From: Alteribacter aurantiacus DSM 18675 | GTDB lineage: Bacteria > Bacillota > Bacilli > Bacillales > Salisediminibacteriaceae | Direction of reading: 5' to 3' | Length of the DNA: 64,000 nucleotides | Assembly: GCF_000429705.1 (NCBI RefSeq) | Contig: NZ_KE386942.1 | Location: forward strand, 141,241 to 205,240 | Shown here: in pieces, positions 34,497 to 42,694 of the stretch | Position numbering within the stretch: the stretch's first letter is position 1 | How the letters are laid out: each line of letters opens with the position of its first letter | Notes under the pieces: generated by a model | Told to the model about the DNA's origin: nothing | The model's input: only the letters and a program-made list of their open reading frames with translations | Databases searched by the model: none | Position numbers and translations under genes: made by a program

Positions 34497-35024
34497 TTAT
34501 AATACTGCCTCTAGTTGAATGTCTCTTCTTTCTCTCTCGTAAATGGGCAGATGAATTTCTTTTGCCGGCACACACCCTGCCCGTTTGTAAAATTGCTGGG
34601 TTTCGATGGCTGGATGAGCGCCGATATAAAGCTTCTCTGCACCTGATTCTTTAGCTATCTTTTTTGCCATAACAAAAAGCTGTTTCCCAATTCCTTTGCC
34701 TCTCATTGCTTTTGTCACATGAAGGTAAGAGAGTTCTTTATAAACTGATGTCTTACCAAAATGGCCCGCCTCAAGGACTGCAAAACCAACCACCTGATCT
34801 TGCTCTTTAGCAACGACCACATTTCCGCCTGTGTTTATTGTATGTAGGATATGAGCCACGATCTTTCTTTTTTCAGTTAAGGACCACTGTTCTTTAAACG
34901 AGTCTTCTTTCTCCATCCATTTGTCGTTTTCCAACGCAACCACAGTGACTGTTTCTTGTGTGCGATCGAAGAGGTCCAGCATGGTTGGGGTCACTTCCTC
35001 AGCCTTAAGAACAGATAACGTCAC
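34497..35024 (-). CDS. GNAT-family N-acetyltransferase
   Basis: 175 residues, GNAT fold: acetyl-CoA loop MRGKGIGKQLFVMAKK, preceded by YLHVTKA, and the C-terminal ETQQFYKRAGC. N-terminal about 60 residues not conserved. Substrate unknown. It overlaps the upstream membrane protein gene by one base, and the Nudix gene follows 10 nt later, so the three likely form an operon. Confidence 0.8.
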   Translation of the reverse strand: MTLSVLKAEEVTPTMLDLFDRTQETVTVVALENDKWMEKEDSFKEQWSLTEKRKIVAHILHTINTGGNVVVAKEQDQVVGFAVLEAGHFGKTSVYKELSYLHVTKAMRGKGIGKQLFVMAKKIAKESGAEKLYIGAHPAIETQQFYKRAGCVPAKEIHLPIYERERRDIQLEAVL

Positions 35025-35593
35025 TACGCCTCGCTCCCATCTTTAATCTCCCAGACGATCTCTGTCAACCGCTCCCTCACTACAAGCTGTGCTTTTCTTG
35101 CCCGTTCATCCAACTGCTCGAGCTCCTCTGTTTGCACACGCCAAGAGCGCTCGGATTCGTCTTCCAATCGCTTGACTTCTCGTTCAAACCAACCGGGATT
35201 TTTGTCATAGAGTGTAATCGCCGCCCCCTTTTCACTAAGCTCACCAGGCACGTCAAAATTCAAGTCTCTCAACCATTCACGGAACCCTTTATCTTCAAGG
35301 ACAATACGTCTTTCTTCTAAAATAGCGATCACTTCTTTGGCCACAAGAGGATCAAAGCGTTCTTCCACTTTCTCCTGTACTTTTGCAAAAGTAAGACGTT
35401 TTTCTCCGGCAACCTCGCCCTTTTTTTCGTTCAAATAAACAACAAGCATGATCGTCATCGCGCTTGTTACAATGAATCCCCTCACATCAAATTCGTCAAG
35501 AACAAACCATTCATACACCATTCCCACGCCAAAAAGAATCATTAGTGCGATTCCCGTAGCTAAAAAAATGGATCGTTTCGTCACAAAAAACAC
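35024..35593 (-). CDS. membrane protein of unknown function
   Basis: 189 residues: two N-terminal membrane spans (FLATGIALMILFGVGMVYEW and GFIVTSAMTIMLVVYL) and a charged cytosolic part of about 130 residues rich in Glu, Arg and Lys, likely helical. No family recognised. First gene of the likely operon with GNAT and Nudix genes. Confidence 0.6.
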   Translation of the reverse strand: MFFVTKRSIFLATGIALMILFGVGMVYEWFVLDEFDVRGFIVTSAMTIMLVVYLNEKKGEVAGEKRLTFAKVQEKVEERFDPLVAKEVIAILEERRIVLEDKGFREWLRDLNFDVPGELSEKGAAITLYDKNPGWFEREVKRLEDESERSWRVQTEELEQLDERARKAQLVVRERLTEIVWEIKDGSEA

Positions 35594-35649
35594 CCCCTGT
35601 TGCTAAAAGAGGAAACGGACCAATACACCTCAACACCTTTAGTATCCTT

Positions 35650-35832
35650 TTAGAAAAAACGGAGGATAAGAAATACGGTTGCCACAGCCGCCATACTCCC
35701 CGATAACGTCAAGGACCACTTATCTCTAGCCGGATCCTCTTTTCGCTTTTTCAACTCCAAGATAAATGTAGCAAGAAAAAACACAAAGAAACTTGCCGAT
35801 ACAATCGTGAAAAACAAAGACCATCCTGTCAT
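35650..35832 (-). CDS. small membrane protein, 60 residues
   Basis: Two hydrophobic spans (LFFTIVSASFFVFFLATFILEL and SLTLSGSMAAVATVFLILRFF) separated by a charged loop. No family recognised. Lies 18 nt downstream of another 60-residue membrane protein gene on the same strand with a similar layout, perhaps a duplicated pair. Confidence 0.55.
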   Translation of the reverse strand: MTGWSLFFTIVSASFFVFFLATFILELKKRKEDPARDKWSLTLSGSMAAVATVFLILRFF

Positions 35833-35850
35833 GTATACGCCACTCCTTCA

Positions 35851-36033
35851 TTAATTTATTAGAAAAAAACCGACTTGACTAAGGGTTACGGTAAGAAAGA
35901 ATACGACGAAACCTAAAATCATCCAGGAGTAGTGCGACTTTTTGCCACGGAGGATCGCCATCAAAAACCATAGTAGAGTTCCAGTTAAAAAAGCCAATCC
36001 TAAGATAGCGAAGAACATATTTACCATAATCAT
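35851..36033 (-). CDS. small membrane protein, 60 residues
   Basis: Two hydrophobic spans (MFFAILGLAFLTGTLLWFLMAIL and SWMILGFVVFFLTVTLSQVGFFLI) around the loop RGKKSHY. A GAGGTGG site precedes the ATG. Same length and topology as its downstream neighbour; function unknown. Confidence 0.55.
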   Translation of the reverse strand: MIMVNMFFAILGLAFLTGTLLWFLMAILRGKKSHYSWMILGFVVFFLTVTLSQVGFFLIN

Positions 36034-36304
36034 CGAACCGCCACCTCATACATTGTATATGCATTAAGTTTAACATAATATCCCAACGGACAGTGGCGAC
36101 AAGTAGGTCATTCTGTTGCACTTTGCAGAAAGTAATTAGGTATTTTAACCTACTTCTTCGTATATCCATGTTCATATACAGAAAAAAGGAGGCGCTGAAA
36201 TGAGTTCAGACTTTTCAGCTGTCTCAAAACGAAGGGGGAATCCCCCCAATTCAAGGGGAAAGAGGGAAAGGAGGTAGCTCCACATTCAGTGTGATGGTGG
36301 GGGA

Positions 36305-36421
36305 TTTACGGGTTGAGGTGCTCATTTAACGGCTTATGATAACGAATTGACAGGTTCGCGCTTTGCATTCACGGTTTCAGTTCTCTTATTTACGGCTTTG
36401 ATTCTCTTTTTAACCGGATAG
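36305..36421 (+). repeat. 21-bp-period repeat array (class B), six units
   Basis: Units begin at 36305, 36326, 36347, 36368, 36389 and 36410, all exactly 21 bp apart. Cores are TTTACGGGTTG, TTAACGGCTTA, TTGACAGGTTC, TTCACGGTTTC, TTTACGGCTTT and the terminal TTAACCGGATAG. Number, spacing and terminal GGATAG are the same as at 10395. It lies in the 478-bp gap between the small membrane genes and folE2; nothing else but the terminator at 36474 was seen there. Confidence 0.9.
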
Positions 36422-36473
36422 CCAATATGAAAATAATCATCAACACATTGAAACATGAATAAACCCACACACA

Positions 36474-36509
36474 AAAGTGCCCGGATGCGAGCAATCGTCC
36501 GGGCACTTT
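36474..36509 (-). terminator. terminator of folE2
   Basis: AAAGTGCCCGGA (36474-36485) pairs perfectly with TCCGGGCACTTT (36498-36509), just past the folE2 stop on the minus strand. Confidence 0.85.
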
Positions 36510-36511
36510 AT

Positions 36512-37420
36512 CTATTCTTTTTTATTTATTTCAATCCTTCCAACCGCATCATGGAGATGTATCGATTCTTCATTGCGACATTCGACCGTGAAACATGTAA
36601 TTGCCTCTTCTTCATAAAGATCGGCTGCAACAAGTCGCGCTAAATCTTCTACAAACCTAGGGTTTTCATAGGCGCCCTCTGTTACCGCTTTTTCGTCCGG
36701 ACGTTTCAAAACCGGATACAACATGGAGCTGGCATTTGATTCTGCAGCACCTAAAAGGCATTCCTTCCACGACTCTCCAAGCTTATGTCCATCAAAGTCA
36801 GCCTCAACTGTGACAAACCCTCTCTGATTGTGGGCGCTATATTCACTAATCTCTTTTGAACAAGGGCAGAGTGTCGTAATAGCCGCTTCAATCCCACCTC
36901 TATAACGAATTCCTTTTGTCTCATCGTAAGATACTTTCAAGGTGCCTTTTGCATGCATCATTCCTGCCTTCTTTAAAACAGGACTTTTCCTCTCAATGAA
37001 CCATGGAAAGCTCACTTCAACATCAGCACACTGTTGATTCATTCTATCGGCCAGCTCTTTTGTAAAAGCAGCTATATTCTCCAGTGAAAGCACAAAGCCT
37101 TCTTTCTCGTAAAACTCGTGGAGCACTTCTGTAAGTCTGCTCATGTTTATGCCTTTTTGCTCGCGACTAAGTGAGGTAGTCATGGTGAATTCGGCTATAG
37201 TAGTTTGCCGTTGCGGATCATTATTCGATACGACAACGATCGGGTGCTTCACTCGAGAGACGCCCACAGCTTGTATAGAAAACAAAAAGTCTTTGTCCTC
37301 ATTTTGAAGATCGACCATCTCTTCTTTTTGTGTTGGCTTTGTACCAGGTGCTGGAGGTACAGATCCAAAGAGGGTGTGCCTCTCTTCTTTTGTTGGCCAT
37401 TTCATTCGGGTTGTGACCAT
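36512..37420 (-). CDS. folE2: GTP cyclohydrolase FolE2 (type IB)
   Basis: 302 residues, COG1469 (PF02649). Makes dihydroneopterin triphosphate from GTP for folate, replacing the zinc-dependent FolE; FolE2 can use other metals. The LCPCSKEISEYSAHNQRG segment holds the active-site Cys and His. Genes of this family are often under Zur control (yciA in B. subtilis), and a Zur-box-like palindrome lies 20 bp upstream here. Divergent from the flavoprotein gene. Confidence 0.95.
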   Translation of the reverse strand: MVTTRMKWPTKEERHTLFGSVPPAPGTKPTQKEEMVDLQNEDKDFLFSIQAVGVSRVKHPIVVVSNNDPQRQTTIAEFTMTTSLSREQKGINMSRLTEVLHEFYEKEGFVLSLENIAAFTKELADRMNQQCADVEVSFPWFIERKSPVLKKAGMMHAKGTLKVSYDETKGIRYRGGIEAAITTLCPCSKEISEYSAHNQRGFVTVEADFDGHKLGESWKECLLGAAESNASSMLYPVLKRPDEKAVTEGAYENPRFVEDLARLVAADLYEEEAITCFTVECRNEESIHLHDAVGRIEINKKE

Positions 37421-37439
37421 GGGAACATCCCCTTTCGCG

Positions 37440-37458
37440 AATAAGAATGATTACGTTT
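37440..37458. promoter_or_regulatory. Zur-box-like palindrome upstream of folE2
   Basis: AATAAGAAT-G-ATTACGTTT: the right half fits the Bacillus Zur half-site ATTACGATT, the left half is degenerate. Read from folE2 it lies about 20 bp upstream of the start, where a bound repressor would block transcription. Confidence 0.65.
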
Positions 37459-37545
37459 TGTAGTGTATTTTACGAGAGACTGGAACAAACTGCAAGGGAT
37501 TCCCCCTTTACTTCTCACACGCATACCAGTATGATAAACAACATA

Positions 37546-37564
37546 AATAGTAATGATTACGATT
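37546..37564. promoter_or_regulatory. Zur box upstream of the flavoprotein operon
   Basis: AATAGTAAT-G-ATTACGATT: the halves are complementary at eight of nine positions and match the B. subtilis Zur consensus (AAATCGTAATNATTACGATTT core). Ends 17 bp before the ATG. Confidence 0.85.
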
Positions 37565-37581
37565 CGCAAGGGGTTTTCTAT

Positions 37582-38694
37582 ATGCATTATGATGTGATTA
37601 TCGTTGGAGCAGGACCTGCCGGTGTAGGCATTGGTTCTCTCTTTAAACAACTCGGAATGGAACGGTTTACGATCCTTGAGAAGGAGGACGTGGGCAGCAC
37701 GTTTTTGAAATGGCCAAAAGAAACACGACTACTAACTCCTTCTTTTCCCGGTCATGGCTTTGGCTTGTTGGACTTAAATGCTGTCGTTCCCAGTACATCT
37801 CCCGGGTATGCCTACGACACGGAGCACTTGAGCGGAGAAGATTATGCGGACTACTTACAAAGAATTGCCGATCACTTTGAACTACCTGTCGAGCGTGGTG
37901 TAAGTGTACAAGAGGTTCATAAAGATCATGATCGCTTTTTTGTTGAAACATCAAAGGGCACGTATCAAAGCGAATTTGTCGTTTGGGCTGCAGGAGAGTT
38001 TCAATATCCAAACAATAGACCTTTTCCCGGAGCTGAACACTGTCTTCATACAGGTGAAGTTCCTTCTTGGAATTCAGTAGACGCTGGGCACCATGTGGTG
38101 ATTGGTGGCTATGAAAGTGGCGTTGATGCGGCGTACCATTTGATCGAAAGTGGCAAACAAGTGACCGTTCTTTCAAAAGGAGAACCATGGAGTAACGACG
38201 ACCCGGATCCAAGTATTTCGTTGTCTCCATTTACAAGTGAGCGGTTAGACAAAATAATTGATCGTCAGGAGCTGTCCCTTGTTGAGCAAGCGCACGTCAT
38301 TCGAGTCGAAAAGGACGAAAACGGCTACCTTATTCACCTCGATTCAGGAGAATCAATGAAGTCAGAGACCCAACCGATCCTGGCTACTGGATATAAAAGT
38401 AGTCTTTCTCTCATTTTGGAGCACTTTTTTTGGGAAGACAGCGGTGATGTAAGGTTGACTGAATCTGATGAGTCTACAGTAACGGAGGGGCTTTTTCTAA
38501 CAGGACCTCAAGTGAAGCATGTGGATGTGATCTTTTGCTTTATATACAAGTTCAGACAACGCTTCGCTGTAATCGCAAAGGAAATCGTTACACGTCTTGG
38601 CCTTTCTGTGCAAGAAGACGTTTTTGACGAGTATCGTAAAGCAACTATGTATCTTGACGATCTTTCATGCTGTGACAACAGTTGTCAGTGCTAG
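37582..38694 (+). CDS. FAD-dependent oxidoreductase (YpdA/CzcO-like), Zur-linked
   Basis: 370 residues, flavoprotein with two nucleotide-binding folds: VIIVGAGPAGVGIGS at the N-terminus for FAD and VIGGYESGVDAAYHL (about 175-190) for NAD(P)H, plus PILATGYKSS near the end. The C-terminal tail is DLSCCDNSCQC, four Cys in the last eight residues, suited to metal or thiol chemistry. ATG at 37582 follows AAGGGG; the Zur box lies just upstream. The permease gene begins 9 nt after its stop. Role in zinc starvation unknown: perhaps reduction of a thiol or metal ligand (inference). Confidence 0.8.
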   Translation: MHYDVIIVGAGPAGVGIGSLFKQLGMERFTILEKEDVGSTFLKWPKETRLLTPSFPGHGFGLLDLNAVVPSTSPGYAYDTEHLSGEDYADYLQRIADHFELPVERGVSVQEVHKDHDRFFVETSKGTYQSEFVVWAAGEFQYPNNRPFPGAEHCLHTGEVPSWNSVDAGHHVVIGGYESGVDAAYHLIESGKQVTVLSKGEPWSNDDPDPSISLSPFTSERLDKIIDRQELSLVEQAHVIRVEKDENGYLIHLDSGESMKSETQPILATGYKSSLSLILEHFFWEDSGDVRLTESDESTVTEGLFLTGPQVKHVDVIFCFIYKFRQRFAVIAKEIVTRLGLSVQEDVFDEYRKATMYLDDLSCCDNSCQC

Positions 38695-38703
38695 GGTGTT
38701 ACG

Positions 38704-39834
38704 ATGAAATCACATTCTCACTCCTATCCTGAGCCCTTATGGCTTCCACCTTTTTTTCGGCAGATAGGCGTCATAGTGGCCATCCTGCTTATCTACGGTT
38801 TGCCTATTGCTTTGGCTTACCAATTTGCCTCATTGGTGGAGCCGGTCGTGGAACGTTATTTGCTGGAACCCGTTAGTCATGCCTTAAGGGAGTATCCGGC
38901 AATGGTTCAAGCTTTTTTCATCGGTGATTACGGGCTCGTTTCACTTGGTACCTTTTCGTTTGTATGGGCATTTCCTGTCGTCCTCTTTGTGGGCATCAGC
39001 ATCGCGATCACAGAAGAATCAGGGCTACAAACAAAGCTCGTCCGAACCATCGATCCACTACTCAGAAAAATCGGTCTAACAGGTGCTGACTTAGTTCCTG
39101 TATTAACCGGTTACGGGTGCAATGTGGTCGCATTGATGCAAGCGAAAAGTTGCCATTCCTGCAGCCAAAAACAATGTGTATCCATGATTTCTTTTGGGTC
39201 CGCGTGCAGTTACCAAATCGGTGCTACGTTATCGGTGTTCAATGCAGCCAGTGCCCCTTGGTTGTTTGTGCCTTATATCGCTTTGTTGTTTATTGTTGGA
39301 GCGATTCATACTCGATTATGGTATGAAAAACCTCCAGAAAATCCATTTTTGTATATAGGAGGAAAAAGGCTAAGAAGACCAAAGAAAAGAAACGTGTTAC
39401 TTAAGCTACGAGGCATGCTCAGCCAATTTTTGACCCAAGCGATGCCAATTTTTCTATTCATTTGCTTTGTAGCTTTTATATTAGACGAACTCATGATTAT
39501 GAATATGTTCATTCGTTTGCTTGAGCCGGTATTCTCCTTTTTCTCCTTACCTTCTGAGGCTTCTGTAGCCATTCTTTTCTCCATATTAAGAAAGGATGGC
39601 ATCCTCCTTTTCAATGAAGGTGGCGGAGCCTTGTTAACATCGTTCTCCACACTGGAGATCTTCGTTCTTGTGTACCTCGCATCTACCTTATCTGGGTGCC
39701 TCGTAACCGTATGGACAATGGCCAAGCAAATGGGGATAAAAGCAGCTGTCTCAGTAACGAGCAAGCAAGCGACTACATCCATTATCTCCGCACTTGTGAT
39801 GCTTGTTGTAGTTCGATTGATGATGAGTATGTAG
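38704..39834 (+). CDS. FeoB-like Gate-domain permease lacking the GTPase domain
   Basis: 376 residues, about eight membrane spans. Two Gate-type (nucleoside recognition) halves: LLRKIGLTGADLVPVLTGYGCNVVALM (quoted in parts: RKIGLTGADL and GYGCNVVAL) matches the FeoB segment with the conserved Cys, here C139. The next loop holds C150, C153 and C158 (KSCHSCSQKQC), and the N-terminus has HSHSH-like His. FeoB proteins carry an N-terminal G domain; none is encoded here. Behind a Zur-boxed flavoprotein gene, it is a candidate zinc importer (inference). Confidence 0.75.
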   Translation: MKSHSHSYPEPLWLPPFFRQIGVIVAILLIYGLPIALAYQFASLVEPVVERYLLEPVSHALREYPAMVQAFFIGDYGLVSLGTFSFVWAFPVVLFVGISIAITEESGLQTKLVRTIDPLLRKIGLTGADLVPVLTGYGCNVVALMQAKSCHSCSQKQCVSMISFGSACSYQIGATLSVFNAASAPWLFVPYIALLFIVGAIHTRLWYEKPPENPFLYIGGKRLRRPKKRNVLLKLRGMLSQFLTQAMPIFLFICFVAFILDELMIMNMFIRLLEPVFSFFSLPSEASVAILFSILRKDGILLFNEGGGALLTSFSTLEIFVLVYLASTLSGCLVTVWTMAKQMGIKAAVSVTSKQATTSIISALVMLVVVRLMMSM

Positions 39835-39851
39835 AAGTCATCCATATAAAA

Positions 39852-39889
39852 AAAGAAGGCGCCTCGTTTCGTTCCCAGGCGCCTTCTTT
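39852..39889. terminator. bidirectional terminator
   Basis: AAAGAAGGCGCCT (39852-39864) pairs perfectly with AGGCGCCTTCTTT (39877-39889), between the convergent permease and COG0523 genes. Confidence 0.9.
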
Positions 39890-39894
39890 CTCTT

Positions 39895-40833
39895 TTAATT
39901 ATATACTACACACCATTTATTCCACTCACGATTAACCTTCTCCACATCCAAGTCCACCCCAATCAAGATCAAGTACATCTCTTCAGAACTGGCTTTCTCC
40001 CAATACGTTTTTTTCATACTATGTTGAACAAGATACGTATTATCCTTTATGTTTATAAACCCTTTAGCTCGAACGAGACCGGGTTTTAACTCCTTTAAGA
40101 ACTTCTCCACCACTCTTTTAGATGGAACAGGGCCTGGTACTTCCAGTTTCAGTGTTTGAATCCGCGAATGAGGATGCTCTTTATTATTCTCTCGCTTGAT
40201 TTCCTTAGGAGCACGATCGTTCGGTGCAAGAAGCTCGTCGATGTTTACGTTACAAAAGCTCGTATACGTAATTGGAGCTATCGAGTTATGCTTTCTTACC
40301 GCCTTTTCGACTTTCTCTCTCTGTTTATCTTCCATTTGATCGATCTTATTGACGAGGAGCACATCAGCGAACGACATTTGCTTACGTGTCGTTCTTACCA
40401 TCGTTCGTTCTGCAGTAAAAATGCTATTGTAATCAAGAATGTGTTCCCCATCCAAGACAGAAATGACTTTTTCCAACTTAATCATTTCCATAAGTTTAGG
40501 CTCCGCGAGGGCATCAGCCACTTCTTCAGGATCTGCTACACCTGTAAGTTCGATCACAATCAAATCAGGTTTCCCCTTGGCTAGCTTTACCATCGCACCT
40601 GAGACCTCACTCTTTTTATTGCAACACATACATCCGTCGAGGAGTTTCTCGATCGGCATCGATTTGTCCAGTCCTGACACAATTTTGCCATCCGTATCCG
40701 TTTTTCCGATTTCGTTCATGAGAACGCTTATATTCAACCTTTTCTTTTTAGCATTCTTGATGATTTCAACGAGCAATGTTGTTTTCCCGCTTCCTAAAAA
40801 CCCACTCAACACGTAGACAGGGATCCTCTCCAT
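39895..40833 (-). CDS. COG0523 G3E GTPase, zinc chaperone type (YciC/ZigA-like)
   Basis: 312 residues. CobW/P47K GTPase domain with Walker A SGFLGSGKTT (about 10-19), the metal-binding CxCC motif in DGCMCC (C68, C70, C71), VIELTGVADPEEV and the NKID specificity motif; the CobW_C domain follows (about 220-312). Such proteins deliver zinc to enzymes during starvation (YciC, ZNG1/ZigA). A Zur box lies 31 bp upstream. ATG at 40833 is chosen for its AAAGGAG site. Confidence 0.9.
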   Translation of the reverse strand: MERIPVYVLSGFLGSGKTTLLVEIIKNAKKKRLNISVLMNEIGKTDTDGKIVSGLDKSMPIEKLLDGCMCCNKKSEVSGAMVKLAKGKPDLIVIELTGVADPEEVADALAEPKLMEMIKLEKVISVLDGEHILDYNSIFTAERTMVRTTRKQMSFADVLLVNKIDQMEDKQREKVEKAVRKHNSIAPITYTSFCNVNIDELLAPNDRAPKEIKRENNKEHPHSRIQTLKLEVPGPVPSKRVVEKFLKELKPGLVRAKGFINIKDNTYLVQHSMKKTYWEKASSEEMYLILIGVDLDVEKVNREWNKWCVVYN

Positions 40834-40863
40834 TTGTATTACTCCTTTCTTACCCACTAGATA

Positions 40864-40882
40864 AAGCGTAACAGTTACGATT
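40864..40882. promoter_or_regulatory. Zur box upstream of the COG0523 gene
   Basis: AAGCGTAAC-A-GTTACGATT, halves complementary at eight of nine positions, extended by TA on each side. A close fit to the Bacillus Zur consensus. Confidence 0.85.
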
Positions 40883-40947
40883 TATATTATGAGTCAGATC
40901 CCTATGGACTTCAAGTGTGAAAAAGAGGATAAGGGCCGACCTTGTTT

Positions 40948-41097
40948 TCATTCTTGGTATTTAAGTGATTCCAACTCGCTCTCCCACTGTAAAATGCAGT
41001 CACATAAATCATCACTCATCAAGAGAGATTGACGAATTTCTCCTGTGAAATAACGCCTTTCTTTTAGATCAGAATTATTAGCGGCTTCCTCTTTCAT
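40948..41097 (-). CDS. possible small protein, 49 residues
   Basis: Frame beginning MKEEAANNSDLKERRYFTG and ending ESELESLKYQE, with a CDC in the middle. Acidic, no membrane span, no recognised family. The ribosome binding site is weak, so it may be a short regulator or a remnant. It lies between the Zur box of the COG0523 gene and the esterase terminator. Confidence 0.35.
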   Translation of the reverse strand: MKEEAANNSDLKERRYFTGEIRQSLLMSDDLCDCILQWESELESLKYQE

Positions 41098-41134
41098 CTT
41101 AACGGGCTTGTATTTCCCTTTTTCAAAACACTAA

Positions 41135-41162
41135 AAAGACCGCCACCAAACGGACGGTCTTT
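41135..41162 (-). terminator. terminator of the esterase gene
   Basis: AAAGACCG (41135-41142) pairs with CGGTCTTT (41155-41162), overlapping the A/T-rich flank after the stop at 41167 (minus strand). Confidence 0.8.
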
Positions 41163-41166
41163 CCTT

Positions 41167-42108
41167 TTATTCATTTAAAAAAGCGAGTGCTTCTTCAACA
41201 TATTTATCAAACGCCTCTGGGAACTCATGACCCATTCCCTTAACTATTACTAAGCGACACGGGACATCGTAATCAAGGAACATCTGATGAAGGGCTCGCT
41301 GCTTACTCAAGTAAGGGTCGTGTTCCCCGGTTAAGATATAGCCTCTAACCTTGCTACATACCCCTTCTTGTAGCAAGGCTTCATACACGCTGAGGTCTTT
41401 AATCGAAGGTACGATTGTAATAAAGCGATGGTCTCGTAACGGGCGATGCTTTAAAGCATAATCAATCGCGAGCTTTCCTCCTTGAGAGGCGCCGCTAATA
41501 ATTGTGTTCGATCCTTTTACACTAATCTCATCAAAGGCATCGTAAGACTCTTTCACATCACGCGCCGCTTGTTTTTCATCATCCCAGCAAAAAGTCTCAG
41601 CACCGAAAGCCTGGGAAGATTGCGGAAATGCCATGTGCCAGTCTGCAAGTGACGGCGCATCCTCAAAAAACTCTGAAAAGCACGTTGCGTTATCCCCACG
41701 CCAATGGATGGCGAACAGTCTTTTGTCACTAAGCTTATTTCCCATCGTCACAAGAACTGGGTCCAGTGTCCCTTTTACCGCCTCGTACATTTTTTCACAC
41801 TCGTAAACAAAGCGCTCAAACCGAGCATCTCCTCTTAAAACCAAGAGCCTCGACTCTTCTTTCACTTGATTCGGGTTCCACCACAGACCTTCATCTAGTC
41901 CCTCAAAGCCAACAGCGAATGCCTTATCTACCGCTCCTTGCATCGCATGGGCACATATTTCCCACATCTTCGTTCGGTATCGTTTCTCAGGGTAGCTTTG
42001 ATTGACTTGGTCGACCAAACGAAACACCTTATCGTAATCGTGGCCATCAAAGGCCGATAACGCCTCCCGTTGAAGATCGACAAACCTTCCGTGAGCCTGA
42101 CTTTTCAT
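41167..42108 (-). CDS. alpha/beta hydrolase (esterase-like) with helical N-terminus
   Basis: 313 residues. Nucleophile elbow SGASQGGKLA (GxSxG), the Asp region in LTGEHDPYL and the catalytic His in GMGHEFPE are visible; the C-terminal half has the hydrolase fold (dienelactone hydrolase/phospholipase-like). The first about 90 residues look like TPR-type helices (YDKVFRLVDQVNQSYPEK). Substrate unknown; cytosolic. AGGAGG site before ATG 42108. Confidence 0.75.
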   Translation of the reverse strand: MKSQAHGRFVDLQREALSAFDGHDYDKVFRLVDQVNQSYPEKRYRTKMWEICAHAMQGAVDKAFAVGFEGLDEGLWWNPNQVKEESRLLVLRGDARFERFVYECEKMYEAVKGTLDPVLVTMGNKLSDKRLFAIHWRGDNATCFSEFFEDAPSLADWHMAFPQSSQAFGAETFCWDDEKQAARDVKESYDAFDEISVKGSNTIISGASQGGKLAIDYALKHRPLRDHRFITIVPSIKDLSVYEALLQEGVCSKVRGYILTGEHDPYLSKQRALHQMFLDYDVPCRLVIVKGMGHEFPEAFDKYVEEALAFLNE

Positions 42109-42332
42109 AAAGACCCCTCCTGATTTAATAGCACACTCTTCTATACATAGTTCGGCAAAAGTGAAAAAATCCCCTTTAGTGAAAAGTCGACATCATTTAT
42201 AAAAAAGAGAAAACAGCTTCTAACTCCGTGGCGAGCGTCACGTCCATTTTATCGATAATTCCAAAAGTGATATAACGCCTCGCTTTATGCTATGATTTCA
42301 CTATGAATTCATTTTTTTAGGAGACGATACCA

Positions 42333-42542
42333 TTGGACCCTCGAATTACCCTTACATTAATCGCGCTCGTTTTACTTACGATCGGCTTTATGCAATTTAT
42401 ATGGCTAAACAAAGAGTACCAAAAGTCGGAAGACGAAGAAGTAGCTTCTAACCTACCGAAAAAATCCATGATTCGCATTAAATTCGGAATCGCCTCGATC
42501 GGCCTTGGCACCCTTCTTGGGGTTGCGGCGGTATTTCTGTGA
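42333..42542 (+). CDS. small membrane protein, 69 residues
   Basis: TTG start with a TAGGAG site. Two spans: LTLIALVLLTIGFMQFIWL and FGIASIGLGTLLGVAAVFL, with an acidic loop (KSEDEEVASNLPKKS). No recognised family. Monocistronic, strong terminator about 90 nt downstream. Confidence 0.6.
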   Translation: MDPRITLTLIALVLLTIGFMQFIWLNKEYQKSEDEEVASNLPKKSMIRIKFGIASIGLGTLLGVAAVFL

Positions 42543-42626
42543 GATAAGAAGGCCATGTATAACCAAAAGATCCATTTCGTTTTTTGTAAAAATCACCAAT
42601 CTATCACGAATAAGCCTGTCAAAACC

Positions 42627-42674
42627 AAACCCCCATGTGATATCAGAAGGCTAGAAATCACATGGGGGTTTTTC
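42627..42674. terminator. bidirectional terminator
   Basis: AAACCCCCATGTGAT (42627-42641) pairs perfectly with ATCACATGGGGGTTT (42657-42671), between convergent genes. Confidence 0.9.
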
Positions 42675-42694
42675 ATATACAACTAGTTAATGGC

